64,000 bases of DNA from KBS-83 sp051025295 (GCA_051025295.1 JBMGJV010000023.1), one strand, 5' to 3'. Counted from the stretch's first letter, positions 1 to 8,935 are shown. Notes: a model not told the origin generated them from the letters alone. A program made the numbers and translations.

Positions 1-44
1 GGGCCCCCGCCGATGATCGCTATGTCGTAGATAATCTCTGCCAA
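1..44 (-). CDS. 5' end of an FAD-dependent oxidoreductase (partial)
   Basis: Only the first 14 codons lie in the window. Read on the minus strand from a TTG at 44 they give LAEIIYDIAIIGGGP, in which a beta-strand runs into the GxGxx dinucleotide-binding turn typical of FAD/NAD(P) flavoproteins such as thioredoxin-reductase-like enzymes. An AGGGAG ribosome-binding site ends about 6 nt before the TTG, which supports this start. It is divergent from the ligase-acyltransferase fusion gene. The exact family cannot be decided from so few residues. Confidence 0.6.
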   Translation of the reverse strand, partial: MAEIIYDIAIIGGG

Positions 45-99
45 TCGTCACTCCCTGCCGGCCTGAACGCCTACCCGGGCCAAACACTCCATTCTACGC

Positions 100-2715
100 G
101 TGTGCAACACTATCGCGGTGCGTCCCCACCTGGCCACGCTGCTGGATGACTTTCGCTCTCACGCAAGTGAACGCGCCCTCGTCAGCCACACCGGCAATCG
201 CAGCCTGCCCACCACCTACGGCGCACTTGCCGAAAGCGCAGCCCGCGTCGCGGCGGAGCTCGAACGGCGTGGCATCGGACCCGGCGAACGCGTGCTGCTG
301 TGGGGGCAGAACTCCGCTGCCTGGATCGCCGCCTTCTACGGCTGCGTGCTGCGCGGTGTACTGGTCGTTCCACTCGATGCAGCCGGTGACGCGGCGTTCG
401 CCGCGCGTGTGATCGCCGAGACGACACCACGACTCATCATCGGCGACATGGCGCTTCTCGCGCGGCTGCCGACCTTCGATATTCCACGGCTGCCGCTCGA
501 TCCGCCCGGCACAGCGTTCGACAACGCACTGCCGCCGCCCAACCCGGTACCCTTGGCCGACCTTGGCCGCACGACGCCCCTGCAGATCATCTTCACCTCC
601 GGCACCACGTCCGAACCAAAGGGCATTGTTCATACTCACGGCAACGTTCTTGCGTCGCTCGATCCCATCGAGCGCGAGATGGCGCGCTACCGGCGCTATG
701 AACGTCCGTTCCATCCGCTGCGTTTCCTCCACACGCTGCCGCTCTCGCATGTCTTCGGCCAGTTCATGGGGCTGTGGGTGCCGCCGCTGCTCGCGGCAGA
801 GGTCCACTTCGAAGGCCGGCTCGAGGGCCCACGCCTCATCCAGCTCATCCGGCGCGAACGCATCTCCGTGCTTGCCGCCGTGCCCCGCGTGCTCGAGCTG
901 CTGCGCTCTCACGTGGTTCGCCAGGACGCGACGCTCGCTGCTCGTGTCGCCGATGCGTCGCAGCTCTCAGCACTGAAGCGCTGGTGGCAGTTTCGTCGGC
1001 AGCATCGCCTGTTCGGACTGAAGTTCTGGGCGCTGGTCTGCGGCGGGGCGACCCTGCCCGAAGACCTGGAGCAGTTCTGGATGCGTCTTGGCTTCGCGCT
1101 GATCCAGGGCTACGGCATGACCGAGACCACCGCGCTGGTCACGCTGAACCATCCCTTCCACGTCGCACGCGGCACCATCGGCAAGCCGCTCGCCGGCCGT
1201 GAGGTGCGCGTCGCCGACGATGGCGAGATCCTCGTCCGTGGTGCATCGATTGCGGCTACCGAGTGGCGCGGCGGCCGCGCGCAGCCCCGCTCCAGTGACG
1301 AAGGCTGGCTCCGCACGGGCGACCTCGCGGCGCGGACCAGCGCAGGCGACCTCGTCTTCGCTGGTCGCAAGAGCGATGTCATCGTCACCGCGGCCGGTCT
1401 CAATGTTCACCCGCAGGATCTCGAGGCCGCCATCACCGCGCAGCCCGGTGTGCGCGCTGCGTGCGTGTTCGCCTATGACAGCCCGGCCGGTCCGCAGCCC
1501 GCGGCAGCGCTGCTCGTCGCTGCAGACGCCGATCCCGAGCGCGCCATCGCCGCCGCAAACAGCCGCCTCGCGGACTACCAGCAGATCCGCCGGTGGCTGC
1601 TCTGGCCCGACCCCGACCTGCCCCGCACCACCACCGGCAAGGTGAAGCGCCGCGAAGTCGCCGCGCGCGCGCAGCTCGCCTTCGCCTCTGACGCACCCGT
1701 GGCGACCGGGCGCGATCCGCTGCTTGCACTGCTCAGCGGCATCCCGGGCGTACGGCTCGCGAATGCGAGCGACAGCAGCCGGTTGAGCGAGGATGTCGCT
1801 ATCGACAGCCTCGGCATGCTCGAGTTGCAGAGCGCCATCGAGCAGCAGTTCGCGCTCGAACTCCCGGACACGGCCTGGCAAAACGTCCACACCATCGGCG
1901 ATCTCCGTCACCTGGTCACGCCCGCTTCCGCATTCGTCTCTTCAACAGGCACGTTTGCTGCAGCAGCACCTGCTCGAACCGACGATCGCGACGACTACCC
2001 CCTCTGGCCCTGGTCCGCACCCATACGCTGGCTACGCAACGCGTTCCTCGAGTGCATCTCGCTACCGCTCACGCACCTGCTGCTCGCTCCGCGCATGGCG
2101 CGGGCCGCACTGGAATCACGAAGGCCCATGCTCATCGTTGCCAACCATGTCACCGCGTTCGATCTTCCGATCGTGCTCGCCGCGCTGCCGCCAGCGCTGC
2201 GGCGCAATGTCGCGGTCGCGATGGCGGGCGGCCTGCTCAGCGGCTGGCGTCACGCGCGTGTCGAGCGCCATCCGTGGACGCGTCCGCTTGCGCCACTCAC
2301 CTATTGGCTGGTGACCGCGCTGTTCAACGTGTTTCCGCTGCCGCAGGGCGCTGGCTTCCGACGCAGCTTTGCGCATGCCGGCGCGGCACTCGATCGCGGC
2401 ATGTCTGTCCTGCTATTTCCGGAGGGCCGCCGCTCGCCCGACGGCGCGCTCGCGCCGTTCCAGTCCGGCATCGGTCTGCTGGCACGCGAATCGGGTGTGC
2501 CCGTGCTCCCGGTGCTCACCACAGGGCTCGGCGAGATCAAACAGCGTCGCCGCCGCTGGTTCCGCCCCGGAACGGTCACCATCACAGTGGCAGAACCGCT
2601 GCTGCCGCAGCCGGACGAGACGCCGCAGGCCTTCACCGCGCGCCTCGAAGCCCGCTTCCGCGCGCTGGCTAAGCCAGCAGCTTCGCTGCCGCCTGCGCAA
2701 AATACGTCACGATGA
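100..2715 (+). CDS. Acyl-CoA/acyl-ACP synthetase - acyl carrier - PlsC acyltransferase fusion
   Basis: This 871-residue protein has three domains. Residues ~1-530 are an ANL-superfamily adenylating enzyme, with the P-loop-like IIFTSGTTSEPKG at 163-175 and GYGMTET near 337. Residues ~545-610 look like an acyl-carrier domain, with DSLGM near 569 supplying the phosphopantetheine serine. Residues ~650-860 are a PlsC-type acyltransferase, with the HX4D box NHVTAFD near 682 and FPEGRRSPDG near 773. The likely role is activating a fatty acid, loading it on the built-in carrier and transferring it to a lysophospholipid. E. coli Aas uses the reverse domain order and has no carrier domain. The start is GTG. 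The last 47 nt overlap the 3' end of hemB tail to tail. The substrate is unknown. Confidence 0.85.
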   Translation: MCNTIAVRPHLATLLDDFRSHASERALVSHTGNRSLPTTYGALAESAARVAAELERRGIGPGERVLLWGQNSAAWIAAFYGCVLRGVLVVPLDAAGDAAFAARVIAETTPRLIIGDMALLARLPTFDIPRLPLDPPGTAFDNALPPPNPVPLADLGRTTPLQIIFTSGTTSEPKGIVHTHGNVLASLDPIEREMARYRRYERPFHPLRFLHTLPLSHVFGQFMGLWVPPLLAAEVHFEGRLEGPRLIQLIRRERISVLAAVPRVLELLRSHVVRQDATLAARVADASQLSALKRWWQFRRQHRLFGLKFWALVCGGATLPEDLEQFWMRLGFALIQGYGMTETTALVTLNHPFHVARGTIGKPLAGREVRVADDGEILVRGASIAATEWRGGRAQPRSSDEGWLRTGDLAARTSAGDLVFAGRKSDVIVTAAGLNVHPQDLEAAITAQPGVRAACVFAYDSPAGPQPAAALLVAADADPERAIAAANSRLADYQQIRRWLLWPDPDLPRTTTGKVKRREVAARAQLAFASDAPVATGRDPLLALLSGIPGVRLANASDSSRLSEDVAIDSLGMLELQSAIEQQFALELPDTAWQNVHTIGDLRHLVTPASAFVSSTGTFAAAAPARTDDRDDYPLWPWSAPIRWLRNAFLECISLPLTHLLLAPRMARAALESRRPMLIVANHVTAFDLPIVLAALPPALRRNVAVAMAGGLLSGWRHARVERHPWTRPLAPLTYWLVTALFNVFPLPQGAGFRRSFAHAGAALDRGMSVLLFPEGRRSPDGALAPFQSGIGLLARESGVPVLPVLTTGLGEIKQRRRRWFRPGTVTITVAEPLLPQPDETPQAFTARLEARFRALAKPAASLPPAQNTSR

Positions 2716-3658
2716 AGTCGGCGCCTGCGCGACGAATCGACACCAGCGATTCGAGCACGGCACGATCGCGCTCCAGCCAGCCGCGCTCGAACGCCGCCTC
2801 GAGCATCGCGTACTCACCCGAGACCTGGTACGCGCCCATCGGCACATCGAAGCGGCCGCGCGCGGCATGTAGTACATCGAGGTACGGCATCGCCGGCTTC
2901 ATCAGGATCATGTCCGCGCCCTCGCCCAGGTCCTGCTCGATCTCGCGCATCGCCTCACGCAGGTTCGCGCCGTCCATCTGGTACGTGCGCCGGTCGCCGA
3001 ACTGCGGCGCAGAGTCCGCTGCTTCGCGAAACGGCCCGTAGAACGCCGATGCAAACTTCGACGCATACGACAGGATCGGCACGTGCGTGTAGCCGTCCTC
3101 GTCCAGCTCGTCGCGAATGGCGGCGACACGACCGTCCATCATGTCCGACGGCGCCACGATGTCCGCGCCCGCCTCGGCCAGTGATGACGCGGTGCGTGCC
3201 AGCAGGTCCAGCGTCGCGTCGTTGTCCACGTGGAAGTCGTCCGCGTCGCCGCGCACCACGCCGCAGTGGCCATGCGATGTGTACTCGCACAGGCAGACAT
3301 CCGCGATCAGCACCAGCTTCTTCGCCGCGGCAGTCTGCTTCAGCGCGCGCAGACCCCTCTGCGTGATGCCGTCCGCGTCGTACGCGCCACTCGCGTCTTC
3401 GTCCTTGGTCGCGGGGAGTCCGAAGAGCAGCAGCCCACCGAGACCAAGCGCTGCCGCCTGCTCGGCCTCTTTCACCGCCTCGTCGACTGACACGTTGAAG
3501 ACGCCGGGCATCGACGAAATCTCCCGCCGGACGCCTTCGCCGGGACAAAGAAACAGCGGGAGAATGAGCGCTCCGGGATGGAGGTGCGTTTCGCGCACCA
3601 GGGCGCGCATGGGAGCGGTCGTGCGCAGCCGGCGCAGGCGAGTCTGCGGGAAGTCCAT
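2669..3658 (-). CDS. hemB: Porphobilinogen synthase (delta-aminolevulinic acid dehydratase)
   Basis: The enzyme condenses two 5-aminolevulinate molecules to porphobilinogen in the cytoplasmic tetrapyrrole pathway. The 329-residue protein has the family's usual length. It carries the zinc-type cysteine cluster DVCLCEYTSHGHC (Cys122, 124, 132) and both active-site lysines, K201 in SYASKFASAFYGPFR and K254 in ILMKPAMPYLD. The ATG start at 3658 follows a TAGAAT -10-like box by exactly 6 nt, which suggests a leaderless transcript. It is divergent from mutS2 and overlaps the 3' end of the synthetase-acyltransferase gene by 47 nt. Heme supply fits the heme-rich respiratory operon at the other end of the window. 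Confidence 0.97.
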   Translation of the reverse strand: MDFPQTRLRRLRTTAPMRALVRETHLHPGALILPLFLCPGEGVRREISSMPGVFNVSVDEAVKEAEQAAALGLGGLLLFGLPATKDEDASGAYDADGITQRGLRALKQTAAAKKLVLIADVCLCEYTSHGHCGVVRGDADDFHVDNDATLDLLARTASSLAEAGADIVAPSDMMDGRVAAIRDELDEDGYTHVPILSYASKFASAFYGPFREAADSAPQFGDRRTYQMDGANLREAMREIEQDLGEGADMILMKPAMPYLDVLHAARGRFDVPMGAYQVSGEYAMLEAAFERGWLERDRAVLESLVSIRRAGADFIVTYFAQAAAKLLA

Positions 3659-3664
3659 AGCCCC

Positions 3665-3670
3665 ATTCTA
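3665..3670 (-). promoter_or_regulatory. -10-like box of hemB (possible leaderless start)
   Basis: TAGAAT on the minus strand ends 6 nt before the hemB ATG, which would place transcription initiation at or next to the start codon. No convincing TTGACA-type -35 is visible. The intergenic space to divergent mutS2 is only 65 bp. Confidence 0.5.
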
Positions 3671-3711
3671 GTCAGGCGCACACGCGCCAGTGCGCGCCAC
3701 CGGCGGGCTTG

Positions 3712-3717
3712 TAAAGT
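3712..3717 (+). promoter_or_regulatory. -10-like box of mutS2
   Basis: TAAAGT is followed by GGAGAC and then the mutS2 ATG. The 6-nt spacer also contains GGAG, so either leaderless initiation or a Shine-Dalgarno within a longer transcript is possible. Confidence 0.4.
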
Positions 3718-3723
3718 GGAGAC

Positions 3724-6198
3724 ATGGGCCTGCTGCCGTCCATTCCGCAACCTGTCGTCGAGACGAGCCGCGCCACGCTTGAGTGGGACGGCCTGCTCGT
3801 CGTCGTCGCCGAGCATGCGCAGTCCGCCGTCGCGCGCGAGTGGATCGCCGCCCTTGCTCCGTCGACAGACCGCGACTGGATCACGCAGCAGCACACGCTG
3901 ATCGCGGAGATGCGCATCGCGCTCGCCTCGGGCTTGCGGCCAGCGCTGGCTGCCGTCATCGACCCCAGTCAATTGCTGGCGAAGGCACGCATCCCGGGCA
4001 CTGCGCTCGAAGCCGATGAGCTGATGCCGCTGCTCGCGCTGGCCGACGATGTTGTCGCCTGGCAGGCCGCGATGTTCGAGCCGCCCGACGATCTCGCGCC
4101 GCGCATCGCCGGCCTGCGCGGCATGGTCGAGCCACTGCGCGGCAACCAGCTCGCCAACGTGGCGCGTTCGCTGCGCGCACGCATGAACCCGGACGGCTCG
4201 CTGACCGACGACGCGTCGCCCGAACTGCGCCGCATCCGCCGCGACATCGAGCGCCAGCAGCGCGCCATCGAGAGCAGCCTGCGCCAGGCACTGCGCCGCT
4301 TCGCCGGCGAAGGCGCGGCGCAGGACGAGCTCATCACGATTCGCGGCGAACGCTTCGTCATCCCCGTGAAGGCCGAGTTCAAGCGCCGCATCCCCGGCGT
4401 GGTCCACGGCGCCAGCTCCAGCGGCCAATCCGTTTACGTCGAGCCGCTTGAGACTATCGAGCAGAACAACGAGCTCATCCGCCTGCTCGACGACGAACAG
4501 GCCGAGGTGCATCGCGTCTACGTCCAGATGACCGGCGAGCTCGGCCGCGAATCGCATGCGCTCGATCTCGGCGCCGGCATTCTTGCGGAGGTCGATGCGC
4601 TGGCCGCACGTGCGCGCTTCGCCGACAGCTATGAATGCGCCGCACCTACGTTTGCACCGGAAGATGCGCCGGAGCTGCTCATGCAACGGGGCCGGCATCC
4701 GCTGCTCGAACGGCGCCTGCGCAGGCAGAAGCTCGCGATCGTGCCGCTCACGCTCGGGCTCGAGTCGAACGCGCGGCAGCTCATCATCAGCGGCCCCAAC
4801 ACCGGCGGCAAGACAGTGGCGCTCAAGACAGCGGGCCTGCTCGCGATGATGGCGCAGGCCGGCATCCCGGTGCCCGCGGAGCGCTTCGTGCTGCCCGTCT
4901 TCGGCTGCTTCCTCGCGGACATCGGCGACGCGCAGTCGATCGAGCAGAACCTCTCCACCTTCTCCGCGCACATCGTGAACCTGAACCACATTGCGGCGCG
5001 GGCGGACGAGCGCTCGCTGGTGCTGCTCGATGAGCTCGGCTCGGCGACGGATCCCGAGGAAGGCGCGGCACTCGCGGTCGCCATCGCTGAGCACTTCCTC
5101 AACGCGCGCACCTGGTCGATCATTTCGACCCATCACACCTCGCTCAAGGTGTACGCCGCCCAGCATGCCGGCGTGCTCAACGCAGCGGTCGGCTTCGACG
5201 AGGAGACGCTCGCCCCGACCTACGCACTGCGCCTCGGCGTGCCGGGAGCATCCGCGGGCATCAACATCGCGCAGCGGCTCGGGCTCGACCCGGCGATCGT
5301 CGCCGGAGCGCGCCGCCAGCTCTCGCACCAGACCGAGGACATCGCGCATTTTCTCGATCGCCTGCATGCCGACCTCGCCGCCGCCGATCGCGAACGTGCC
5401 GCGCTGCGCACACGCGAAGCCGAGGTCGAGCGCGAGCGGCAGAAGCTCGAGACTGAAGGCCTGAAAGAGTGGAAAGACAAGGTCCGCGAGCTCGAGAAGC
5501 AGCTCACCACGCTGCTCAAGGACTTCGAGTTCCGCATGCGCGAGGCGGTCAAAGCGGTCGACGACCGCATGCAGCAGCAGAAGCTGTCGAAGGAAGCGGA
5601 GCGGCGCATCGCCCGGCTGCGGCGCGAGTTCTCCGAGCAGTTCAACGCCACCGCCGTCGCGCAGCACACCGGCGCGGACAAGGGCGATCCGGCAGCGCAG
5701 CCACATGTGCCGCGCAATGTGGGCGCGGGAGACAGCGTGCGGCTCAAGTCGCTCGGACGCGTCGCTGTGATCGAGCGCGAGGTCGATCCCAACACCTTCG
5801 AAGTCGCCATCGGCCCGATGAAGATGCGCGTCGCGCGCACCGACATCGCAGAGGTGCTGTCGAGCCGCCGCGCACGAGAGATGGAGCTGAACCCGATCGA
5901 AGCGGCTCGCCGCCGTGGCTTCTCCGTGACGACGGCCACTTCGAACGACGACATGCGCTCCGAGATCAACGTCATCGGCCAGACAGCGGCAGACGCCAGC
6001 GCCGAGGTGGAGCGCTTTATCGACCGTGCCTTTCTCGCCGGGCTGGCCCGCGTCCGCATCGTGCACGGCACCGGCATGGGTGTGCTGCGGCGGGCGATCC
6101 GCGCGCTGCTCGCGCAGCATCCGCATGTGGCCACTGTGGTCGAGGCCACGCAGGCCGAGGGTGGCGGGGGCGCGACCATCGTCGACCTGAGACAGTAG
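3724..6198 (+). CDS. mutS2: MutS2 family ATPase/endonuclease
   Basis: This 824-residue MutS2 homologue acts in suppression of recombination and/or ribosome-collision rescue, as known for the family. The order is core/lever helices (~1-330), then an ABC-type ATPase with Walker A GPNTGGKT near 357 and the downstream LLDELGSATDPEEG Walker B region, then a charged coiled coil (~520-620) and a C-terminal Smr domain (~745-824) with RIVHGTGMG. The MutS mismatch-recognition domain I is absent, which separates it from MutS1. The 5' end is close to divergent hemB, and the next gene follows after about 65 bp. Confidence 0.95.
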   Translation: MGLLPSIPQPVVETSRATLEWDGLLVVVAEHAQSAVAREWIAALAPSTDRDWITQQHTLIAEMRIALASGLRPALAAVIDPSQLLAKARIPGTALEADELMPLLALADDVVAWQAAMFEPPDDLAPRIAGLRGMVEPLRGNQLANVARSLRARMNPDGSLTDDASPELRRIRRDIERQQRAIESSLRQALRRFAGEGAAQDELITIRGERFVIPVKAEFKRRIPGVVHGASSSGQSVYVEPLETIEQNNELIRLLDDEQAEVHRVYVQMTGELGRESHALDLGAGILAEVDALAARARFADSYECAAPTFAPEDAPELLMQRGRHPLLERRLRRQKLAIVPLTLGLESNARQLIISGPNTGGKTVALKTAGLLAMMAQAGIPVPAERFVLPVFGCFLADIGDAQSIEQNLSTFSAHIVNLNHIAARADERSLVLLDELGSATDPEEGAALAVAIAEHFLNARTWSIISTHHTSLKVYAAQHAGVLNAAVGFDEETLAPTYALRLGVPGASAGINIAQRLGLDPAIVAGARRQLSHQTEDIAHFLDRLHADLAAADRERAALRTREAEVERERQKLETEGLKEWKDKVRELEKQLTTLLKDFEFRMREAVKAVDDRMQQQKLSKEAERRIARLRREFSEQFNATAVAQHTGADKGDPAAQPHVPRNVGAGDSVRLKSLGRVAVIEREVDPNTFEVAIGPMKMRVARTDIAEVLSSRRAREMELNPIEAARRRGFSVTTATSNDDMRSEINVIGQTAADASAEVERFIDRAFLAGLARVRIVHGTGMGVLRRAIRALLAQHPHVATVVEATQAEGGGGATIVDLRQ

Positions 6199-6265
6199 AA
6201 CAAGGCTCATTCCATCTAGTCAGCTTCATGGCGCAGTGATACTCTCCGTGCCGAGGCGGCAGCAT

Positions 6266-6934
6266 ATGGTGCGGGTTATCACAGTCGAGCGGGAGTACGG
6301 CAGCCGCGGCGCCGAGTTCGCTCACCGGCTGGCGGAGTATCTCGGGTGGCGGCTGATCGATCAGTGCCTGGTCGATGAGATCGCGCGCAAGATCGGCATG
6401 GACAAGCACGCGGTCGCGAACTGCGACGAGCGGCTCGATCCCTGGTACTACCGCATCGGCAAATCGTTCTGGCACGCCAGCGTAGAGCGGCTGCCGGCCA
6501 TCATGACGTCATCCGAGGTCTTCGACAGCGAGCGCATGAGCACGCTGGTCCGCCAGTACCTGAAGGAGCGCGTTGCCGAAGGCAACTGCGTCGTGGTCGG
6601 GCGTGGCGCGGCCGCGGCGCTGGCCAATGTGCCGGGCACCTTCCACGTCTTCGTGTATGCGTCCACCAGCCGCAAGCTTGCCTGGTTTCGCGAGCACTTC
6701 CCGGACCGCCCGGGCGATGCGGAGCAGGAGCTCGAAGCCACAGACCGCCGGCGCTCCGAGTACATCCGCCGCTTCTACAACCAGGACTGGGACGACCACC
6801 GGCTCTACCAGCTCATGCTGAACTCCTGCATGGGCATCCCGGCGATGATCGGCTCCACGCTCGAGGCCGCGGGCCTGCAGCACAGCGTCCAGGCGAGCGA
6901 CGAATCGACCGGAGCGGTCGCGCGCAAGGGCTGA
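6266..6934 (+). CDS. Cytidylate-kinase-like family protein
   Basis: This 222-residue protein starts MVRVITVEREYGSRGAEFA. The glycine-rich loop is a degenerate P-loop of the cytidylate-kinase-like family, and VVVGRGAAAAL plus the arginine-rich lid region (RRRSEYIRRFYNQDWDD) also fit. Proteins of this family are usually annotated as kinases of unconfirmed substrate, so CMP phosphorylation is an inference. The ATG at 6266 is preceded by GAGG at about 9 nt and is preferred over the in-frame GTG at 6236. A strong terminator follows 20 bp after the stop. Confidence 0.8.
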   Translation: MVRVITVEREYGSRGAEFAHRLAEYLGWRLIDQCLVDEIARKIGMDKHAVANCDERLDPWYYRIGKSFWHASVERLPAIMTSSEVFDSERMSTLVRQYLKERVAEGNCVVVGRGAAAALANVPGTFHVFVYASTSRKLAWFREHFPDRPGDAEQELEATDRRRSEYIRRFYNQDWDDHRLYQLMLNSCMGIPAMIGSTLEAAGLQHSVQASDESTGAVARKG

Positions 6935-6954
6935 TCTCGACCAGCCAGCAATGC

Positions 6955-6992
6955 AGAAGGGCGGACCCGGATGGGTCCGCCCTTCTTGTTTT
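6955..6992. terminator. Bidirectional intrinsic terminator
   Basis: A perfect 14-bp stem (6955-6968 with 6973-6986) has a GGAT loop and is followed by TGTTTT on the plus strand. The stem begins with AGAAGG, so its complement also ends in a T-containing run for the minus strand. It lies between the convergent kinase-like gene and the YXWGXW gene and probably serves both. Confidence 0.9.
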
Positions 6993-7002
6993 GGTGAGCC
7001 GC

Positions 7003-8304
7003 TTAGCGACCGTGGCCGTGACCACCGCCATCGTGCGGCATCATGGGGCCACCACCGCGCGGACCCTGCGGCTCTGGCCGTGACTGCTGTGGCGCGGGCC
7101 GGTACTGCGGCTGCGGCTCCGGCCGGTACTGCGGCTGCGGCTGTGGCGCGGGCCGGTATTGCGGCTGCGGCTCCGGCCGGTATTGCGGCTGCGGCTGCTG
7201 CCGGTACTGCGGTTGCGGCTCGGGCCGATATTGCGGCTGTGGCTGCTGCCGGTATTGGGGCTGCGGTTCCTGGCTCATGCCCGGACGGTAGACCGGGCCG
7301 GCCGCGGGGGCAGGACGCTGCGGCTGCATGACCGGAGCGCCACCCTGGACTCCACCCTGGTACGGTGACGGCCGCTGGCCGTAGGTGTTGCCCTGCTGCG
7401 GCGTCGGGTACGGCTGCCGGTTGGCCATCGTGGGCTGCATCGGCTGCACCGGACGGCCGGGGCTCATCGGCTGCGCTACCGGACGGTTCGGCTCCGGCAT
7501 GCGGCCTGCGTTATTGTTCATGGTCGCCGTCCGCGGGCTCGTCGCAGTGCTGACAGGGCCGCGGGTCTGCATCGGTCCAGAGGCCGGCATGCGGGTGACG
7601 GGCAGGTTGCGGTCGAAGGTGACCGGCTCGGGGCGCGCCAGGTTCTGCGGCCGCCCATGGTTCACGTTGGCGAACTGCATGCGGTTCTGCGCGGCGCGCA
7701 TCTCGTTCTGCTGCTGCGCTGCCAGAGGAGCCGCATGGTGCTCGTTCATGAAGGCCATCTCCTGCGGCGTCGGGCGCGCCTGCACGCCGCCCTGGCCACC
7801 GCTGAAGGAGGTGCGGTCCCCGCCGTAGTTGTTGATCACGGTCTTGTTGTAGACATTCGTGATGTTCACCACGTTCACGTTGGTCACGGAGCGGTTGTAG
7901 TAATAGCGGTCGTGATCCCAGTAGCCGCCCTCAAAGCCGTGGCCGAAGTAGCCGAAGCCGTAGTTCACACCACCGTAGAAGCCGATGTGCGGCCCCCAGT
8001 AGCCGGCATGCCACAGGTAGCCCTCATCGCCCCAGCCCCAGTAGCCCGGCGTCCAGAGTGCGCCGGTGTAGGGCGCAAGCACCCACGCGCCGGGTACCCA
8101 GTAGTAGCCGTCGTCTTCGTCGTAGGCCCAGTAGCCGGGCGTCCAGATGTAGCCGGCGGCGGGGCAGATGGGCTGGGCATACACCGGCAGCACGGGCGGT
8201 GCGCCGATGCTGACCGACACGAACACACCCGCGAAGGACGCTGCGGGGACAGACCCGATGGTCGCTGCCAGCACGATGGAGCGGATTGCGGTGGCGATGC
8301 GCAT
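7003..8304 (-). CDS. Secreted YXWGXW-repeat protein with Pro/Gln repeat tail
   Basis: The 433-residue protein has a signal peptide (MRIATAIRSIVLAATIGS..., cleavage near ASFAG). Residues ~50-140 hold several aromatic YXWGXW-like motifs (GYIWTPGYWAYDEDDGYYW, GALWTPGYWGW, GYLWHAGYWG), followed by a Tyr/Gly-rich stretch and an Asn/Val-rich segment. The C-terminal half is low complexity, ending with seven PQPQYR(P/Q)x repeats. YXWGXW proteins are common in Acidobacteriota and Proteobacteria and have no established function. The composition suggests an envelope or surface protein. Nothing in the neighbourhood suggests a pathway. Confidence 0.85.
   Translation of the reverse strand: MRIATAIRSIVLAATIGSVPAASFAGVFVSVSIGAPPVLPVYAQPICPAAGYIWTPGYWAYDEDDGYYWVPGAWVLAPYTGALWTPGYWGWGDEGYLWHAGYWGPHIGFYGGVNYGFGYFGHGFEGGYWDHDRYYYNRSVTNVNVVNITNVYNKTVINNYGGDRTSFSGGQGGVQARPTPQEMAFMNEHHAAPLAAQQQNEMRAAQNRMQFANVNHGRPQNLARPEPVTFDRNLPVTRMPASGPMQTRGPVSTATSPRTATMNNNAGRMPEPNRPVAQPMSPGRPVQPMQPTMANRQPYPTPQQGNTYGQRPSPYQGGVQGGAPVMQPQRPAPAAGPVYRPGMSQEPQPQYRQQPQPQYRPEPQPQYRQQPQPQYRPEPQPQYRPAPQPQPQYRPEPQPQYRPAPQQSRPEPQGPRGGGPMMPHDGGGHGHGR
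7091..7270 (-). repeat. In-frame 24-bp tandem repeats encoding PQPQYR units
   Basis: Seven copies of a 24-bp unit (one spacer is 30 bp) can be seen as recurrent GGTACTGCGG/GGTATTGCGG blocks on the plus strand. They encode alternating PQPQYRQQ, PQPQYRPE and PQPQYRPA in the YXWGXW protein. All unit lengths are multiples of three, so copy-number change would preserve the frame. Confidence 0.85.
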
Positions 8305-8536
8305 GACGGTTTCACCCTGGCCGTCTGCTGAGTCCCTGCCGGCCCGCTTCTCACCTGCCGCGGGCCCGACTCTCAGTCCGGCTTACTTTCCGGTCTCTCA
8401 AGCCAGCATGCGCTCGAGGGACATTGGTGAAGACCGCACTTCTGGGGGAAAGTTGCGCGGGTAACGTGACCCGGGGCCCGTCCCCTCCGGCTACCCGGTG
8501 GTCTGGAGGTAAGTCGCTGGTGCGGAAGAACTTCGT

Positions 8537-8552
8537 TTCCTGCGAACAGGAA
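8537..8552 (+). other. Small inverted repeat upstream of the RHH gene
   Basis: TTCCTG and CAGGAA flank CGAA, giving a 6-bp stem 39 bp before the RHH start codon. It could be the autoregulatory operator of the ribbon-helix-helix protein or an RNA hairpin in the leader. It could also be chance. Confidence 0.3.
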
Positions 8553-8590
8553 GCTTCGGCGCTTCTATGTCGACCAAAGGAGGGAGCTCG

Positions 8591-8911
8591 ATGAAAAGTG
8601 AACTGAAAATTCCAGACTTCCAGAACGAGGCAGAGGAGGCGGCCTGGTTTGCGAAAAATCAGGATGCGATGCTCGAGCGCTTCAGGTCCGCGGCCAAATC
8701 GGGCGCGATGGGGACCGGAACCCTGGCACGTCGCGGTGTGACGCCGACGACCACGATCCGGCTCGATCCCGCGGACCTCGAACGAGCCAGGATGCAGGCC
8801 GCGGAACGTGGTCTGCGTTACCAGACCTACCTGAAGATGCTGATCCACCAGGCGCTCACGCGAGAGTCGAAGCGCGCACCGAAGAAGACTCGACGCGACC
8901 CAGCGGCCTGA
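8591..8911 (+). CDS. CopG/BrnA-like ribbon-helix-helix antitoxin-type protein (orphan)
   Basis: This 106-residue basic protein has the acidic N-terminus KIPDFQNEAEEAAWFAKNQD, as seen in CopG-type and BrnA-like antitoxins. Its RHH core is TTTIRLDPADLERARMQAAE followed by LRYQTYLKMLIHQAL, and the tail is Lys/Arg-rich. The start at 8591 is fixed by a strong AAAGGAGGGAG site 7 nt upstream, which rules out the in-frame ATG at 8567. No toxin-sized reading frame sits in the 286 bp upstream, and the downstream gene is convergent. It therefore looks like a solitary DNA-binding protein rather than half of a toxin-antitoxin pair. Confidence 0.75.
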   Translation: MKSELKIPDFQNEAEEAAWFAKNQDAMLERFRSAAKSGAMGTGTLARRGVTPTTTIRLDPADLERARMQAAERGLRYQTYLKMLIHQALTRESKRAPKKTRRDPAA

Positions 8912-8935
8912 GCGAGTCGGACCTCTTCTGCGCCT

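Noticed and set aside
3472..6210. 912-residue open frame antisense to mutS2
   Set aside because: It is a GC-rich shadow of mutS2 with His/Arg/Leu-rich composition and no domain. The plus-strand frame has clear MutS2 motifs.
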